From: Wurfbainia villosa
Lineage: Eukaryota > Streptophyta > Magnoliopsida > Zingiberales > Zingiberaceae
Assembly (NCBI GenBank): GCA_025175895.1
Contig: CM046003.1
Coordinates: 45,874,335 to 45,938,334, forward strand
Direction: 5' to 3'
Length of the DNA: 64,000 bases
The position numbers and the translations under genes are program-made. The notes beneath the pieces were generated by a model. That model made no database searches. It was not told the origin of the DNA and worked only from the letters and a program-made list of their open reading frames with translations. Positions 1 to 11,139 of this stretch are shown here, one piece after another; the first letter of the stretch is position 1; the number at the start of each line of letters is the position of its first letter.

Positions 1-523
1 AGCGCATCCTTGTGTCAACAGTGTCGGCCTCTGTTGGCCCAGTCTGTAACGTGGATGAGTCAGCCAAGAGTGTCTTTTCTTTTGTCGTGTCGAATAGTGT
101 GCCTGATAAGCACCCAAAGGTGGCCTCCCATGTGCCATACTGTTCAATGGGGTCCACTTGGATTTCTGGTTTTGTTAAAACTGCGGGCGCTCACAGTTTT
201 GAGCTCGTGGTTTATGAGTCATCATTGGCGTTGTCCCGCCACTTGACTTGACTTAGTGGAGAAGAAAAGAATCTCCGCATGTGACGATGGGACCCAATGA
301 GCACCCGACATGTGATGATTAACATTTTCCTTCTCTATTTAAGTCCCCTTGTAATGGGTTGCAAGGTAGACGACAATCCTGATCTCCTTACTTCCTTCTA
401 TTTTTATAAAGACTCGTTTTGGTGTTCCTCTTTGTCTCTCAGTGCATCTTCTCTCGTTGTTCTCGGCCCTAGGTACCGGCTCCATCCTGTAGCCTCGAAC
501 AGAGAAGCAATTCTAATTCCTTC
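1..523 (+). repeat. 5' LTR of short element (start outside window)
   Basis: This stretch matches 1894-2219 over its first 326 bases. A TATA-like TATTTAAG lies near 336-343, followed by pyrimidine-rich leader sequence. The LTR ends immediately before the primer-binding site at 524. Confidence 0.65.
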
Positions 524-535
524 TGGTATCAGAGA
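524..535 (+). other. Primer-binding site, initiator-Met tRNA
   Basis: TGGTATCAGAGA matches the complement of the plant initiator-Met tRNA 3' end at 11 of 12 positions. Copia elements and their derivatives use this site. It fixes the LTR/internal boundary. Confidence 0.75.
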
Positions 536-956
536 TTGAAAGGAGTCTCGAGTTGTGCAAGGCGGTGTGTTAGGTGTACTCTGCCCACGAAGAAGATGTC
601 TGTGTGCGAAGTCTACTGACCACCGATCGCACCCAAGGAGACAAAAGACGTAACCTCTGTAAGACGCAAGAGGCGCAGTTGAAGGGATAAGTTGAGTCCC
701 TGAGGTAACGACATCAGGAAGTAGCCACCGCCTTTAACGTCGACAGCCACAACAAGCACAATCCCGTCCAGCTAAGCCTTTGTTCAAGACCATCAAAAAG
801 CAAGGATGGAAGGATCCTACTACTTGGATGGTGAACAACATGTTTTCTATGAATACATAGGAGACTTCTACGAGGACCAAACGAATATCGAGGTCTGGAG
901 CAATAGACTACAATCAGGGAAGAAGTGCGGATTACAGCGACTATCCTTACGATCGC

Positions 957-1508
957 TTGTCCCCACACCAACCAGTCTGGGGTAGTTGTGCCTGTGAAGC
1001 ATCTTACTCATTTGACGACGGACAATCACAACCCTATTGTCCATGCCAGAACGCTTCAGCATCTGGATCAGGCGATGGTTCCCGGCGCTTTGAATCCGAC
1101 GACAGTTGCACCTCTTCCGACTGGGAAATGGACGATGGCACCAGCTCAGTGGCCAGCGATGCATCAGGTAAACTTTGCTTTGGTTCCATTAACCGCTCTA
1201 ACTCTTGTAGGTTTTCCCCTGAACCATCTGCATCCGAATGGGAAACTGCAACCATTGATGAGTCAGAATCTTCATGGGAGACAGCCACAACCTGCTCCTA
1301 TGAAGTAGCCTCGGCAGCATGCCTACGCTGTCGACTGGCTGAAGATGAAGATCTACCAAGATGGGATGACGAACCACCAAAAAATTCCCACTGTTCGTCG
1401 ATAATTAAAAGGATGTCTCATCCTTTTTCGGAAGGTGGAGGGGAGAGTGGTAGCCTAGTGCCAATTTCGCCTTCCTTGCGTCTTCCAAGAGCGCCACCGC
1501 AAAAATAG
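957..1508 (+). CDS. Hypothetical ORF in short element
   Basis: An open frame of 183 codons lies in the internal region of the short element. The product is rich in Ser, Asp, Glu and Trp, with repeated acidic patches such as SDDSCTSSDWEMDDG, and has scattered cysteines that do not form a CCHC knuckle. I recognise no retroelement domain. Overlapping open frames occur on both strands, so this may be chance or a decayed gag remnant. It has no obvious conserved start context. Confidence 0.2.
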   Translation: MSPHQPVWGSCACEASYSFDDGQSQPYCPCQNASASGSGDGSRRFESDDSCTSSDWEMDDGTSSVASDASGKLCFGSINRSNSCRFSPEPSASEWETATIDESESSWETATTCSYEVASAACLRCRLAEDEDLPRWDDEPPKNSHCSSIIKRMSHPFSEGGGESGSLVPISPSLRLPRAPPQK

Positions 1509-1868
1509 ATTTTGCGTCCATACCATAGGCACCCAGAGAAGATGAACAACTCCGGCGTAGGGCGACACCCGGAGGAAGGAAAGGTGACCGAGCAGAAGTG
1601 GGCCCGTGGGCCTTGTACTATTCCAAAAGCCATCTCGGCACCAACAAATTCAATCACGACTCAGAGAGAAATCCCAAGCCTGGCCCAAAGAAAGAGGAGG
1701 CTGAGTAGACTACGCTTCCGTTGGTATTCCGTGCAACAGAGGAAATGGAAAGCGACAGCAACAAATGGCATGAAGATTGGTGATGGAGTTGCTGGTCCAT
1801 CAGACAAGAACCAGCGACAACTCCGTACAACCAGCTGCCCGAAGGCTGTACATTATCAGAGTCAATAA

Positions 1869-2220
1869 TGGAGCGTGGAGGACCCGGTTTCCCAGCGCAT
1901 CCTTGTGTCGGCAGTGTCGGTCTCTGTTGGCCTAGTGTGTAATGTGGCTGAGTCAGCCATGAGTGTCTTTTCTTTTGTCGTGTCAAACAGTGTGCCTGAT
2001 AAGCACCCAAAGGTGGCCGCCCATGTGCCATACTATTCAATGGGGTCCACTTGGATTCCTGGTTTTGTTAAAACCGCAGGCACTCACGGGTTTGAGCTCG
2101 TGGTTTACGAGTCATCATTGGCGTTGTCCCGCCACTTGGCTTGACTTAGTGGAGAAGAAAAGATTCTCCGTATGTGACGATGGGGCCCAATGAGCATCCG
2201 ACATGTGATGATTAACATTT
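1869..2220 (+). repeat. 3' LTR of short element, truncated
   Basis: From 1894 this matches the window start (position 1 onward). Allowing for a start near TGGAGCGTGG at 1869, the LTR would be roughly 550 bp. The match stops at about 2220, corresponding to position 326 of the left LTR, where Tekay LTR sequence begins. The break lies in a shared ATTA-CATTT stretch. Confidence 0.65.
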
Positions 2221-3857
2221 GGGTTAATTAGTTATGTACGAAATCGACTAAGTATTCGATTTGACGGTGGATTGTATCATAGTACTTAACAATAGTTCTG
2301 TTGTGTGCAGGATATGGATACGAGATAGGTCTGCAGGCGTGAAGATTTTATTATTTCGAGCATTATAGCAGGCGGGTATCTTTGACTTATCTCCTTTTAG
2401 ATATTGTCATCTTATAGTGCATGGTTTACTATAACTAGTAGTAGTTTTCTATGCTTGTTAACTGCCTTGGTATGTCACTATCTAGTATGTGTTGTAGTCG
2501 TTTCATATGTTTATTATATTATGCTCTATCATTTTGATACGTGTTATTCATTTATTTAGCACTAGAGTAGTGACATACCTTGCGTATTGGACATTGAATG
2601 AATAAAGAATATAACTTGCATGTGTACATAGACTTATGTACTTAGGTTATTTGATATGGACTTCTATTGGTACATACCATAGGTAGCCATGAACTGATAA
2701 GTGTATCGTGTATTAGTGTCATGCACCATATTGCATTATTGCATGACTGACGATCATCGGCTCCTAGGTAGAAGGTGATACTATTTGGTAGGTGAGCCCA
2801 TCGTCAGTCACATTACCTACATATACAACCACTAGTGGGTTAGTGGTATTGCAGGTGTGTGTAGTTTCTCTGTCAGGGCTCCACAGTGGTCACTCTGGTG
2901 ATTTGTTTGGCGATGTGGTAGCAGACAGGGATCCCTCCTTTGTCGTGAGACGAGGAGATGAGATGAGGTGATGCCCCCCATATACATACATGGGGTAGGA
3001 GGGTGATACTCCGCCAGCATCCTGTCCACTCAGTCACGTAGGTGTAGTGACGACAGAGTGTACAGTTGTCACAACCTTACCCACTCGGCCGACACACATG
3101 ACATGTCGGTGGCTAGACTGGTGTCAGGGGTGACACAGGTGATTGCATCATGAGCATATGTTTTTACTATATGCATTGATCATTGCACTTTTGGTTGTTG
3201 CATATGATTGTCATGCTCATACAGGAGGTATTATGTCGTTTGTTTTGGGCGATTCTTCCTATATCTGTGTGGATGTATGTATTTAATGTAGGCTTAGGTG
3301 ATTCTGGTATGTATTTCTGTTGAGAAACTATACCAGCTTGATTTCTATTGCTACTTATAGTTTACTATGCATGACTGTTAGATATCCGCTGAGTTTTACT
3401 CACCCCGTTGATATTCGTTCATTTCAGGATGAAGCCGTCCGGAGAGTCCAATTGCCAACCCCCCTGATCTGCCGACTCTGCTATCATCTTTCTAGTTTTT
3501 TCGCATTTTGATTTCTAAGACTCTGTGTTTCAAACTTGTAAAACTTTAGACTCTTTGTCATTTTGGTAGTACTAGTTTAAGTCTTTTTGGACTTTTGTTT
3601 CGATATGTTTTTTTTGTTGTATGTGTGATTGCGTATTCCTGCTCAGATGGCAGAAGGGGTAAGTCTAGACATTTTTAATTACTTTAGTTGTTGGCCTGAG
3701 GCCTTATGTTATATGTATTGTGGTGTTTGATGTTTCGATCGTGTTGGCCGATGTATAGTGGGCCGTGTAGGCCTTGTATACCGGCTCCAATTGTCCGCAG
3801 TACAAGAGAGGTATCGTCCGATTTTCATCGGACAAGTACCCCTCTCGGGGCATGACA
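2220..3857 (+). repeat. Tekay 5' LTR, 5'-truncated
   Basis: Collinear with 15311-16962 in the 3' LTR, with a few scattered, mostly transition differences and a small indel near 16400. The part equivalent to 14339-15310, including the promoter region, is missing, so this LTR probably cannot start transcription. It ends in GACA just before the primer-binding site. Confidence 0.85.
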
Positions 3858-3863
3858 ATTTAT

Positions 3864-3877
3864 TTAGTATTAGAGCC
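3864..3877 (+). other. Degenerate Met-tRNA primer-binding site of Tekay
   Basis: TTAGTATTAGAGCC differs from the usual TTGGTATCAGAGCC by two transitions (G to A and C to T). It lies a few bases after the LTR end, as expected. Confidence 0.7.
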
Positions 3878-4290
3878 AGGTTCCGGAGTTCCTAATGATT
3901 TTGGGTTTTCGGAGTTTGCCACATTTGACAGGTCAATTTGTGCATTTTCGAATGTTTACGGATTTTCGTTGATGTGGCGTTTTGGATATTTTGGATTCAT
4001 ACCTCGACAAGATCATATTGGAGACTTGGCGGCGACATGACATCTCCAGATGGCTAATAGGTGAAAATTTAATTTTTGTTTCTATCTGTAGTAATACCTG
4101 TGTAATATTATAGTAGATATGATACGAGGTGGACATGGTCTCACACCGAGGCGAGGTGCAGGGCGACCACACATGAGGTCATTGAGAGCTACTCGGATGT
4201 CAGAAAGGTCTATGGAAGGTGAGCCTGTCGATCAGAGTCAGACTTTACATGGTTCCATAGGTGTAGTGGGTCCTGAGTCCCTGACGATTC

Positions 4291-5354
4291 TGTTGGATCG
4301 AGAAGCATCGCTAGAGGGGGGGGGGGGTGAATAGCGATCGTAAATCTTTTCGATGTTTCGTTTGAGTAGATAATTAAATGCGTAAGAGCAGCGGAAAATA
4401 AAGAGACACGTTTATTTTTACTTGGTTCACAACCTAGCGGTTGCTACTCCAAGGCCCTATCGATCCTAGACCGTGTACGGAGGGAAAAGCACTATAACGT
4501 CTCCTCCTCGTTGGAGGTAGGAGACAACGATCACAAAACCGAAAGTACGAGGATGAGGCAACAAGCCTACCTCACCTCGTTACGATTAAAACAAAGAATA
4601 CAATAAAAACAATTACTTGCTACTGCTACTGACGAAGGAGATTTGAACTTGTCGTCGCGTTGGCGTTATGACGACGTTGGAGCATTAGCATTGTAGGAGC
4701 ACTTGAGAATAAACTTGATGTTATTTGGAGCTGGAATCCTCCCCTCCTTTTATAGATTTTGGCCTCTGAATATGTCTCCTCTTTTTTTTGGAACAGATCA
4801 CGAAGTTGTATAATTTTTATCGCGAAGTGGCCACGTCAAACCTTATCCGTTTTGACCTAGCGCAAAGGCTGATTTGTCGCCATCAGTCGACTGATGACTC
4901 CCATCAGTCGACTGCCCAATGTCCAGCAGTCGACTGCTAGCCTGGCCACTTCCCTGCAGTAAGAGGTTAGCTCGAAAAATGATAAATGTGACGGTTTCTA
5001 ACCGTCTGACCTCGACCTAGACCTTCCACAGGAAGTCTTAGTCGGATCACCGCCTACGGTCATCCCTGTAAAGAGGACACGACCTTACAATCTCTCACTC
5101 ACACGAGCTTTCCTTGATACTTACCTTGTAGCTCTCGCTTTCGGCCTTCCACTCGATTCCTTCGGCTCCCTCCAAAGTCACTCGAGTGTCGCCTGACCAC
5201 CACGGCTTCCTCTGGGTGTCGCTAGCCTACAACTCCAACTTTAGTACTTTTATGCACACACGATTTAGCTCATGAGATAACAATGTAAACTTAACTTTGT
5301 GTCTTTGCCATAATCAAAACACAGGTTCGATTATCTAGTGCCCCTGCACCAACA
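4291..5354 (-). repeat. Family A 3' LTR (element on minus strand)
   Basis: 1064 bp, matching 8404-9476. It contains the CATCAGTCGACTGATG palindrome cluster near 4880-4940 and a poly-G run near 4316. The polypurine tract adjoins it at 5355. Confidence 0.9.
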
Positions 5355-5372
5355 ATCTCCCCCTTTTTGATC
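5355..5372 (-). other. Polypurine tract of family A copy 1
   Basis: On the minus strand AAAAAGGGGGAGAT directly precedes the LTR start TGTTGG. This is the classic priming site for plus-strand DNA synthesis. Confidence 0.85.
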
Positions 5373-6537
5373 TATGGCAAACCAACACAAAGTTAAGGGA
5401 AATTAAAGCATAAAACAAGTATAGTAAATGATGAATGTCATTTTCAAAAACTCCCCCTTAACCAAAACTCCCCCTTAACCCTAGGTGAGTTTTGAAAGAG
5501 ATACTTTAGTTTTCAAAATTAAATAAATTTTGCGTTACTCCCCCTTTACTTTCGCTCTTCTCCCCCTTTTTCCATAAATCAAAACAAATGTTGGGGTTTG
5601 TTATGTAAAATTGAAGTTTGTTATATAAAATAGGGGTTTAAAAACAATATGGTATATGCATGCATCAAGATAAATCAACTATGAGTCCAAGCATGCGTCT
5701 AGCAGTAATTAGATAGATTGGTTCGAGGTGTGTCCTTCTGCACCAATAATCTAAACATTTGTAATATAACCCTTAGGGTTAGTTTGCTTTCCCCCTTAAT
5801 CAAATATATGAAGTATAAGAGATGTAGGGGGCGCTAAAATTTGGCCTAAGAGTTGTTAAGTACAATAGTTGGGAAAATAAGTAGTCTTTTGAAGAGGTTA
5901 TATTTCAATTATCCTTAACATCTCACCCATTCTATGTGTCTCAGAATTTGTTCACCTTATATATTTTGTGAGATGATTTTAAATTAATTAAAGATAGTCA
6001 ACCTTGGGTTAGATTCGGATTTAACCTTTAGATCGTTAAGTAACTTTTCGAGAAATTGGCTTCCAGGTCGTGGCGAGGCACAGGGGCCTTCTTTGATCGG
6101 AACAACGACCACTTCCTTAGACAAAGCCAAATTCAAGAAAATATCACTTAAGTCACTTAGAGTTACTTCCTGGTCTAACTAGTTTAGGATACGGCGAGGT
6201 AGCTTCAGCTAGTTCCACTCGGTCAAGTGCACCAAGCTAGATACGCCTAATCTAGCTCGAATACACGAGACTTTGTTTCCCTAACGTACTATCATCTCGC
6301 CACATCCTGATACTATGTTGTCAAGAGTTGACTAACTATTTTCCCTATCTAGCCATTCTACAAATTAAAGTAAAATATTCAATGGTTTTGCTAAGTAAGC
6401 GGGTATACTATTTTAGTGTTAGCTCCCCCTGGACCATTGAACCAATATGGTCTATTCAAATAATGAATTTGATCCTGGGGAATCTAAAACTTATTAGTCC
6501 TTATATGTGAATTCAATAAAACCTTTGGGACCCATGC
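5373..6537 (-). other. Non-coding internal region of family A copy 1
   Basis: About 1.2 kb between the gag stop and the polypurine tract, with several C-rich patches (CTCCCCCTT). No ORF with pol motifs exists on either strand. The same sequence recurs at 21857-22915 in the second copy, so pol is absent from both copies and was not lost from just one. Confidence 0.75.
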
Positions 6538-7910
6538 TTAGACTCTTTGATGACTATGATTTATGATAGACATATATGACCTATTCGTAGTCGTTGACCT
6601 AAATCCGAGTCCGGCTTTGTTGTACACGGCTCTTTGGGTTCCAAGTAGTTGGTTAAGATTCTTAGATCCCAACGTGAACCTTTCCAACGTAGCATCAACC
6701 TCTTGAACTCGGTCTTTCAAGAGAGAATTCTCCTCCTCAAGTTTTTCAATTTGGGTTGAGTTTCCCACTTGAACTTGACTAGTTGAAGAGGTTAGAGTAG
6801 CCTCTTGCTTGAGGGTTTCAACCTCCTCAAGTAACGACTCAACCCTAGACTCGGACTTAGTTAATTTCCTATTAAGCATTTTAATTGTATTGTAAAGCGT
6901 ATGAATTAGTGAGCGGCTAACCTTAATTTTCTCTTTTGGTCCGGCTTTGAGTTTCTTCTCGAAGTAGTCCTCGAGTTCGGAGTCGGTGTTGTAATTGGAT
7001 TCGGATTCGGACTCTGACTCGGACTCTTCGGGTCTTGCCATGCATGCTATGCCGCCGCCTTCTTCGTTGTCCCATGTTGCATGAAAAACCTTCTTTTGAT
7101 TTGATTTGAATTGTGCCCTCTTTTGATTCTGTAGTAGCCTCCTTTCCCTCCGAATGATCTTCCGCCCTACGTTCACTATTGCTTCCACCTTTTCGGATTC
7201 AGACTCTAATTCATCGTCAAGTTCGAGTCCATCTTCTTGCCTGGTAGGTGGCTTGCTTCTTTGTCCTGCAAGTAGAGCAATACCTCTCTCGGCCCGGACC
7301 ACGTTAGTTTGCTCGTGAAGTTCAAACTCGGAAAATAATTCATCTAACGTAAGCTTCGAAAGGTCCTTAGAGACCTTGTAGGCATCGACCATGGATGCCC
7401 AAAAGGTAGTCCTAGGAAATGAATTAAGAACGTACCTTAGTAGGTCACGATTTTCGACCTTGTGTCCGATGGTGTGTAGGCCATTGACAATGTCCTGGAC
7501 ACGGGCGTGTAGTTGCATCGCCGTCTCGTGTTCTTGCATCTTAAGGTTATACAACTTATTGAAAAGAAGGTCACATTTACATACCTTAGCATCGGACGTT
7601 CCTTCGTGTAGCTCGATTAATTTATTCCATAGGTCCTTGGCGCTAATGAATGGTCCGATGCAGTTGAGCATTGCAATATTTAGGTTGCTCTTGCATCGGC
7701 TTCGATTTGCCTCTTGGTTGCATTTGTCCACTTGTTGAAATCCAAGGGCTCTCCTTGATCATTGGTGGGTAGAGCAAAGCCGGTTTGGATTATTATCCAA
7801 GTCTCGACTTATGTTTTCAAGAAACACTCCATCCGACCTTTCCAATAACGGAAATCATCTCCGTTAAAGAACGGAGGTCGGGTGGTGGTATACCCCTCAA
7901 TGTGAGTCAT
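6538..7910 (-). pseudogene. gag: Copia-type gag (UBN2 domain), family A copy 1
   Basis: Starts at ATG 7910 (THIEGYTTTRPPFFNGDDF, the typical copia gag start) and runs to a stop at 6538. The N-terminal part ends in a TAA at 7806-7808, in place of a codon that is open in copy 2. A frameshift near 7640-7730 then leads into a 397-codon open frame. That frame holds the UBN2 core (LWNKLIELHEG through DAYKVSKDLSKLTLDELFSEFELHE). Next come a basic stretch, a Ser/Glu tract (SESESESE), a predicted coiled coil (ESRVESLLEEVETLKQEA) and a tail with GTQRAVYNKAGLGF. No CCHC knuckle remains. The product would form virus-like particles if intact. Confidence 0.85.
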
Positions 7911-8388
7911 TAAGTATCTTGCAAAACATGAATAAAAACCAAAGGGAATTCCAAGACTTGGTCTTGGATTAGTAATGTAGGAAATAAATAGTAAATAAAC
8001 AGAATTAAATGAGAAAAATAAGAAACTAACAAAAACTAACAACTTATGACCTTCGATATCCTCGAAAGGGTACTAGATGTTGGATTTTGGAGCTGGAATA
8101 GCTTGTTACGAGGGTAAACCCTCATAAGAAATGTAGATCTCTCAGAGAGCTTCGATTTGGTAGGTAGATCGTTATGTGAGTCCACTTGTGCGAAAAGTTA
8201 TGACCCTTTTACCGTCGGCTACTCCAAGAGAGAAAACTTGCAAGCACACAACCAAAAGAAATGTACCAAGACTTCGTCTTGGATTAGTAGTGCGGGAGGA
8301 AAAAGACCTAAAAAAAATACGAATCGAAAAATACGAACAGAAAACCAAAACATGCTAGATCGGTGGTTTCACCAAATCTTAGCGCCCC

Positions 8389-8401
8389 CGCTCTAATACC
8401 A
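8389..8401 (-). other. Met-tRNA primer-binding site, family A copy 1
   Basis: The minus strand reads TGGTATTAGAGCG two bases inside the LTR end. One transition separates it from the standard TGGTATCAGAGC. Confidence 0.85.
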
Positions 8402-8403
8402 AT

Positions 8404-9476
8404 TGTTGGATCGAGAAGCGTCGCTAGAGAGGGGGGGGGTGAATAGCGATCGTAAATCTTTTTGATGTTTCGTTCGAGTAGATAATTAAATGAGTAAGAG
8501 TAGCGGAAAATAAAGAGACACATTTATTTTTACTTGATTCACAACCCAGCGGTTGCTACTCCAAGGCCCTATCGGTCCTAGACCGCGTACGGAGGGCAAA
8601 GCACTATAACGTCTCCTCCTCGTTGGAGGTAGGAGACAACGATCACAAAACCGAAAGTACAAGGATGAGGCAACAAGCCTACCTCACCTCGTTACGATTA
8701 AAACAAAGAATACAATAAAAACAATTACTTGTTACTGCTGTCGACGAAGGAGATTTGAACTTGTCGTCGCATCGACGTTATGACGACGTTGGAGCGTTAG
8801 CATTGTAGGAGCACTTGAGAATAAACTTGATGTTATTTGGAGCTAGAATCCTCCCCACCTTTTATAGATTTTGGCCTCTAAATATGTCTCCTCTTTTTTT
8901 GGAACAGATCACGAAGTTGTATAATTTTTATCACAAAGTGGCCGCGTCAAATCTTATCCTTTTTGACCTAGCGCAAAGGCTGATTTGTCGCCATCAGTCG
9001 ACTGATGACTCCCATCGATCGGTGATGAGCATTAATCGCCCAATGTCCGGTGATCATTGCCGGCCAACCACTTCCTGCTGATAAGAGGTTAGCTCGGAAA
9101 ATGATAAATGCGATGGTTTCTAACCGTCTTATCTCGACCTAGACCTTCCACAGGAAGTCTTAGTCGGATCGCCGCCTACGGTCATCTCCGTAAAGAGGAC
9201 ACGACCTTACAATCTCTCACTCACACGATCTTTCCTCGATACTAACCTTGTAGCTCTCGCTTCCGGCCTTCCACTCAATTCCTTCGGCTCCCTCCGAAGT
9301 CACTCGAGTGTCGCCCGACCACCACGACTTCCTCCAGGTGTCGCTAGCCTACAGCTCCAACTTTAGTACTTTTCTACACACTCGATTTAGCTCGTGAGAT
9401 AATGATGTAAACTTAACTTTGTGTCTTTGCCATAATCAAAATACAGGTTCAATTATCTAGTGCCCCTGCACCAACA
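8404..9476 (-). repeat. Family A 5' LTR (element on minus strand)
   Basis: 1073 bp, collinear with 4291-5354. The two LTRs agree closely except in the palindrome cluster (8990-9075). There two CAGTCGACTG motifs of the other LTR are replaced by CGATCGGTGATG-like sequence. Confidence 0.9.
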
Positions 9477-11139
9477 AATTCTTCCTCCAGAGATACCCAC
9501 TTCTGTGGTATTCACGGTGCCACCGGTGGTTCCCACACCAACATCTTCCGCAGCACCCTTGACAACACCTTCTACTGTACCCCCGGAGGTACCATCAGTA
9601 GTCCCTGCTGATACCTACCAGGCATCTCCTCCAGCAGTGTCTACGGGATATGCGGCACCTCCGCCAGTGGTGTGGGCTACTTTATGCCTGACAGCCCCAC
9701 CAGTAGTACTGGTCGCCTCTTTTTCAGTATCGACTTTTGTTTGTGCAACCACACCAACTTCAATGGTTTTGCCAGCTTCCGTGGTGATCCCTACCCATCC
9801 TGCTGATGTGACTGTGGCACGAGCTCGGATCCCAGCCTTAGTGGAGTCAGTGAAAGGCCGATTCACGCTCTTTCGTGGAGAGGCAGATCCGAGGGTGGCA
9901 CAGTCCTGGATAGAGACTATGGAGCGGACCTTTTTCTATATGGCTTGCTCCGAGTGGGAGAAGATAGAGCTTGCATCTTACCATTTACGGGACGAGGCAG
10001 AAACTTGGTGGGACATGCAGCGTGCGATTATAGGCGAGCAGCAGATAACATGGGCAAAATTCAGAGAGGTTTTCGAGAGTCAGTACTTTCCACTGTCTTA
10101 TCAGATGACGCATCGTCAGGATTTTCAGAACCTTCGACAGAACAATCGCACGGTGACGGAATATAATGCTGAATTCAACCGGTTAGCCAAATTCTGTCCG
10201 GAGTTAGTTGTTGAGGACCGGTCTCGTATGCTTCAGTTTGTTCAAGGTCTTGACGGACATCTTCAGGTGAAGCTAGCGGGCTTTGGGAATTCTTCTTATA
10301 GAGAGGCATTGGATCGAGCTCTTCTGATTGAGTTGGCTCAATAGAGAGCAAATGCGGAAAGGAAAAGGAGACAACTAGATCAAAGATCAGTTCAGGCTCA
10401 GCAACCGCTGGCTATGGGTCATCAGCGAGGTGGACACAGTGAGATAGGTCAGAATACTTCTGAGGCATCAGACAAATCCCAGAAGACTGGACGATCTTCG
10501 TCAGGACGCTCTCAGTCTGACCAGCAACATCAGAAGCGGTCCTCTAATGATAGTCACTGTGTTAGGTGCGGGTCTAGGGAACATATGATATTAGCCTGTA
10601 CACTGACACAGTCAGTTTGCTATTATTACAAACTTCTTAGACACCAGAGCTGAGATTGTTCGCTGAAGGCTTAGCATGTGGCTTCAAGAGTGTTTGTGTA
10701 GGGAGGACAGTATGGACAGAAGGGACCTCAGCGAGGAGGGCAGAAATCCCAATCTTCGCAATGCTAGCAGAGAACGGCTCCGTCGACAGTTGCTGCGTAT
10801 GCCATGCATAGACAGGGACACCTTAGAGTCCCTATGTAGTTGCAGAGTTTTATTTCAGGATCTCAGTATCAATCGCAGCCTCAGCCGTCGGTGCAATATC
10901 AATCGTAGCCACAACCATTGGTGCAATATCAGTCGCAACCTCAACCATTGGTTCCATATCAGCAACAGTATTTACATTAGCCATCGGTACAGTACTTGGC
11001 ACCGCCTCAGTATCCGCCTCAGTGGCAGTCTCGGGCATAGCCGCCGTAGCCTCTAGCAGTGCTACCACCTCCACCCCCACCAGAGACTGGACATATTCAT
11101 GCAGTTACCCGAGAGGATGCGCAGCGAGCCGACGGATAT

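Larger units (their letters stand above)
1..2220 (+). mobile_element. Short non-autonomous LTR retroelement
   Basis: Bases 1-326 are repeated, nearly unchanged, at 1894-2219, and an initiator-Met primer-binding site follows the first copy at 524. This is the layout of an LTR element with about 1.3 kb of internal sequence. I see no gag, protease, RT, RNase H or integrase motif in the internal part, so it would have to move with enzymes from another element. The left LTR starts before the window, and the right LTR is cut at about 2220 by Tekay LTR sequence. A second partial copy lies at 16963-17357. A TRIM- or LARD-like derivative of a copia element is the best description; its lineage is unknown. 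Confidence 0.7.
4291..9476 (-). mobile_element. Gag-only LTR retrotransposon, family A copy 1
   Basis: A complete minus-strand element of 5186 bp inserted in Tekay gag. Two LTRs of about 1.07 kb bound it, beginning TGTTGGTGCAG and ending CGATCCAACA on the minus strand. The flanks GATTC (4286-4290) and AATTC (9477-9481) are a target duplication with one mismatch. The internal region (5355-8403) has a Met-tRNA primer site, a copia-type UBN2 gag and a polypurine tract, but no protease, integrase, RT or RNase H. This is the architecture described in plants as terminal-repeat retrotransposons with GAG domain (TR-GAG). Enzymes would have to come from a copia relative. Confidence 0.88.
4119..10653 (+). 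pseudogene. gag: Tekay gag, split by insertion 4291-9476
   Basis: The capsid/nucleocapsid gene of the chromovirus. Codons 1-57 lie at 4119-4289 and are basic. The rest runs from 9478 to 10653. The two halves are in the same frame once the insert and one target duplication are discounted. The downstream half has a Pro/Val/Thr-rich linker (about 9480-9800), then the Retrotrans_gag core (about 9840-10250, with a WIETMERTF-like start and the AETWW motif). A CCHC zinc knuckle (CX2CX4HX4C) lies at 10558-10599. A TAG at 10342-10344, where the frame otherwise continues, cuts the core from the knuckle. The sequence between 10654 and 11150 is decayed gag-pro linker. Confidence 0.85.

Noticed and set aside
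524..535. Possible tRNA gene at TGGTATCAGAG sites (also 8391, 24839, 52836)
   Set aside because: Only the 11-12 base primer complement is present, with no cloverleaf around it.
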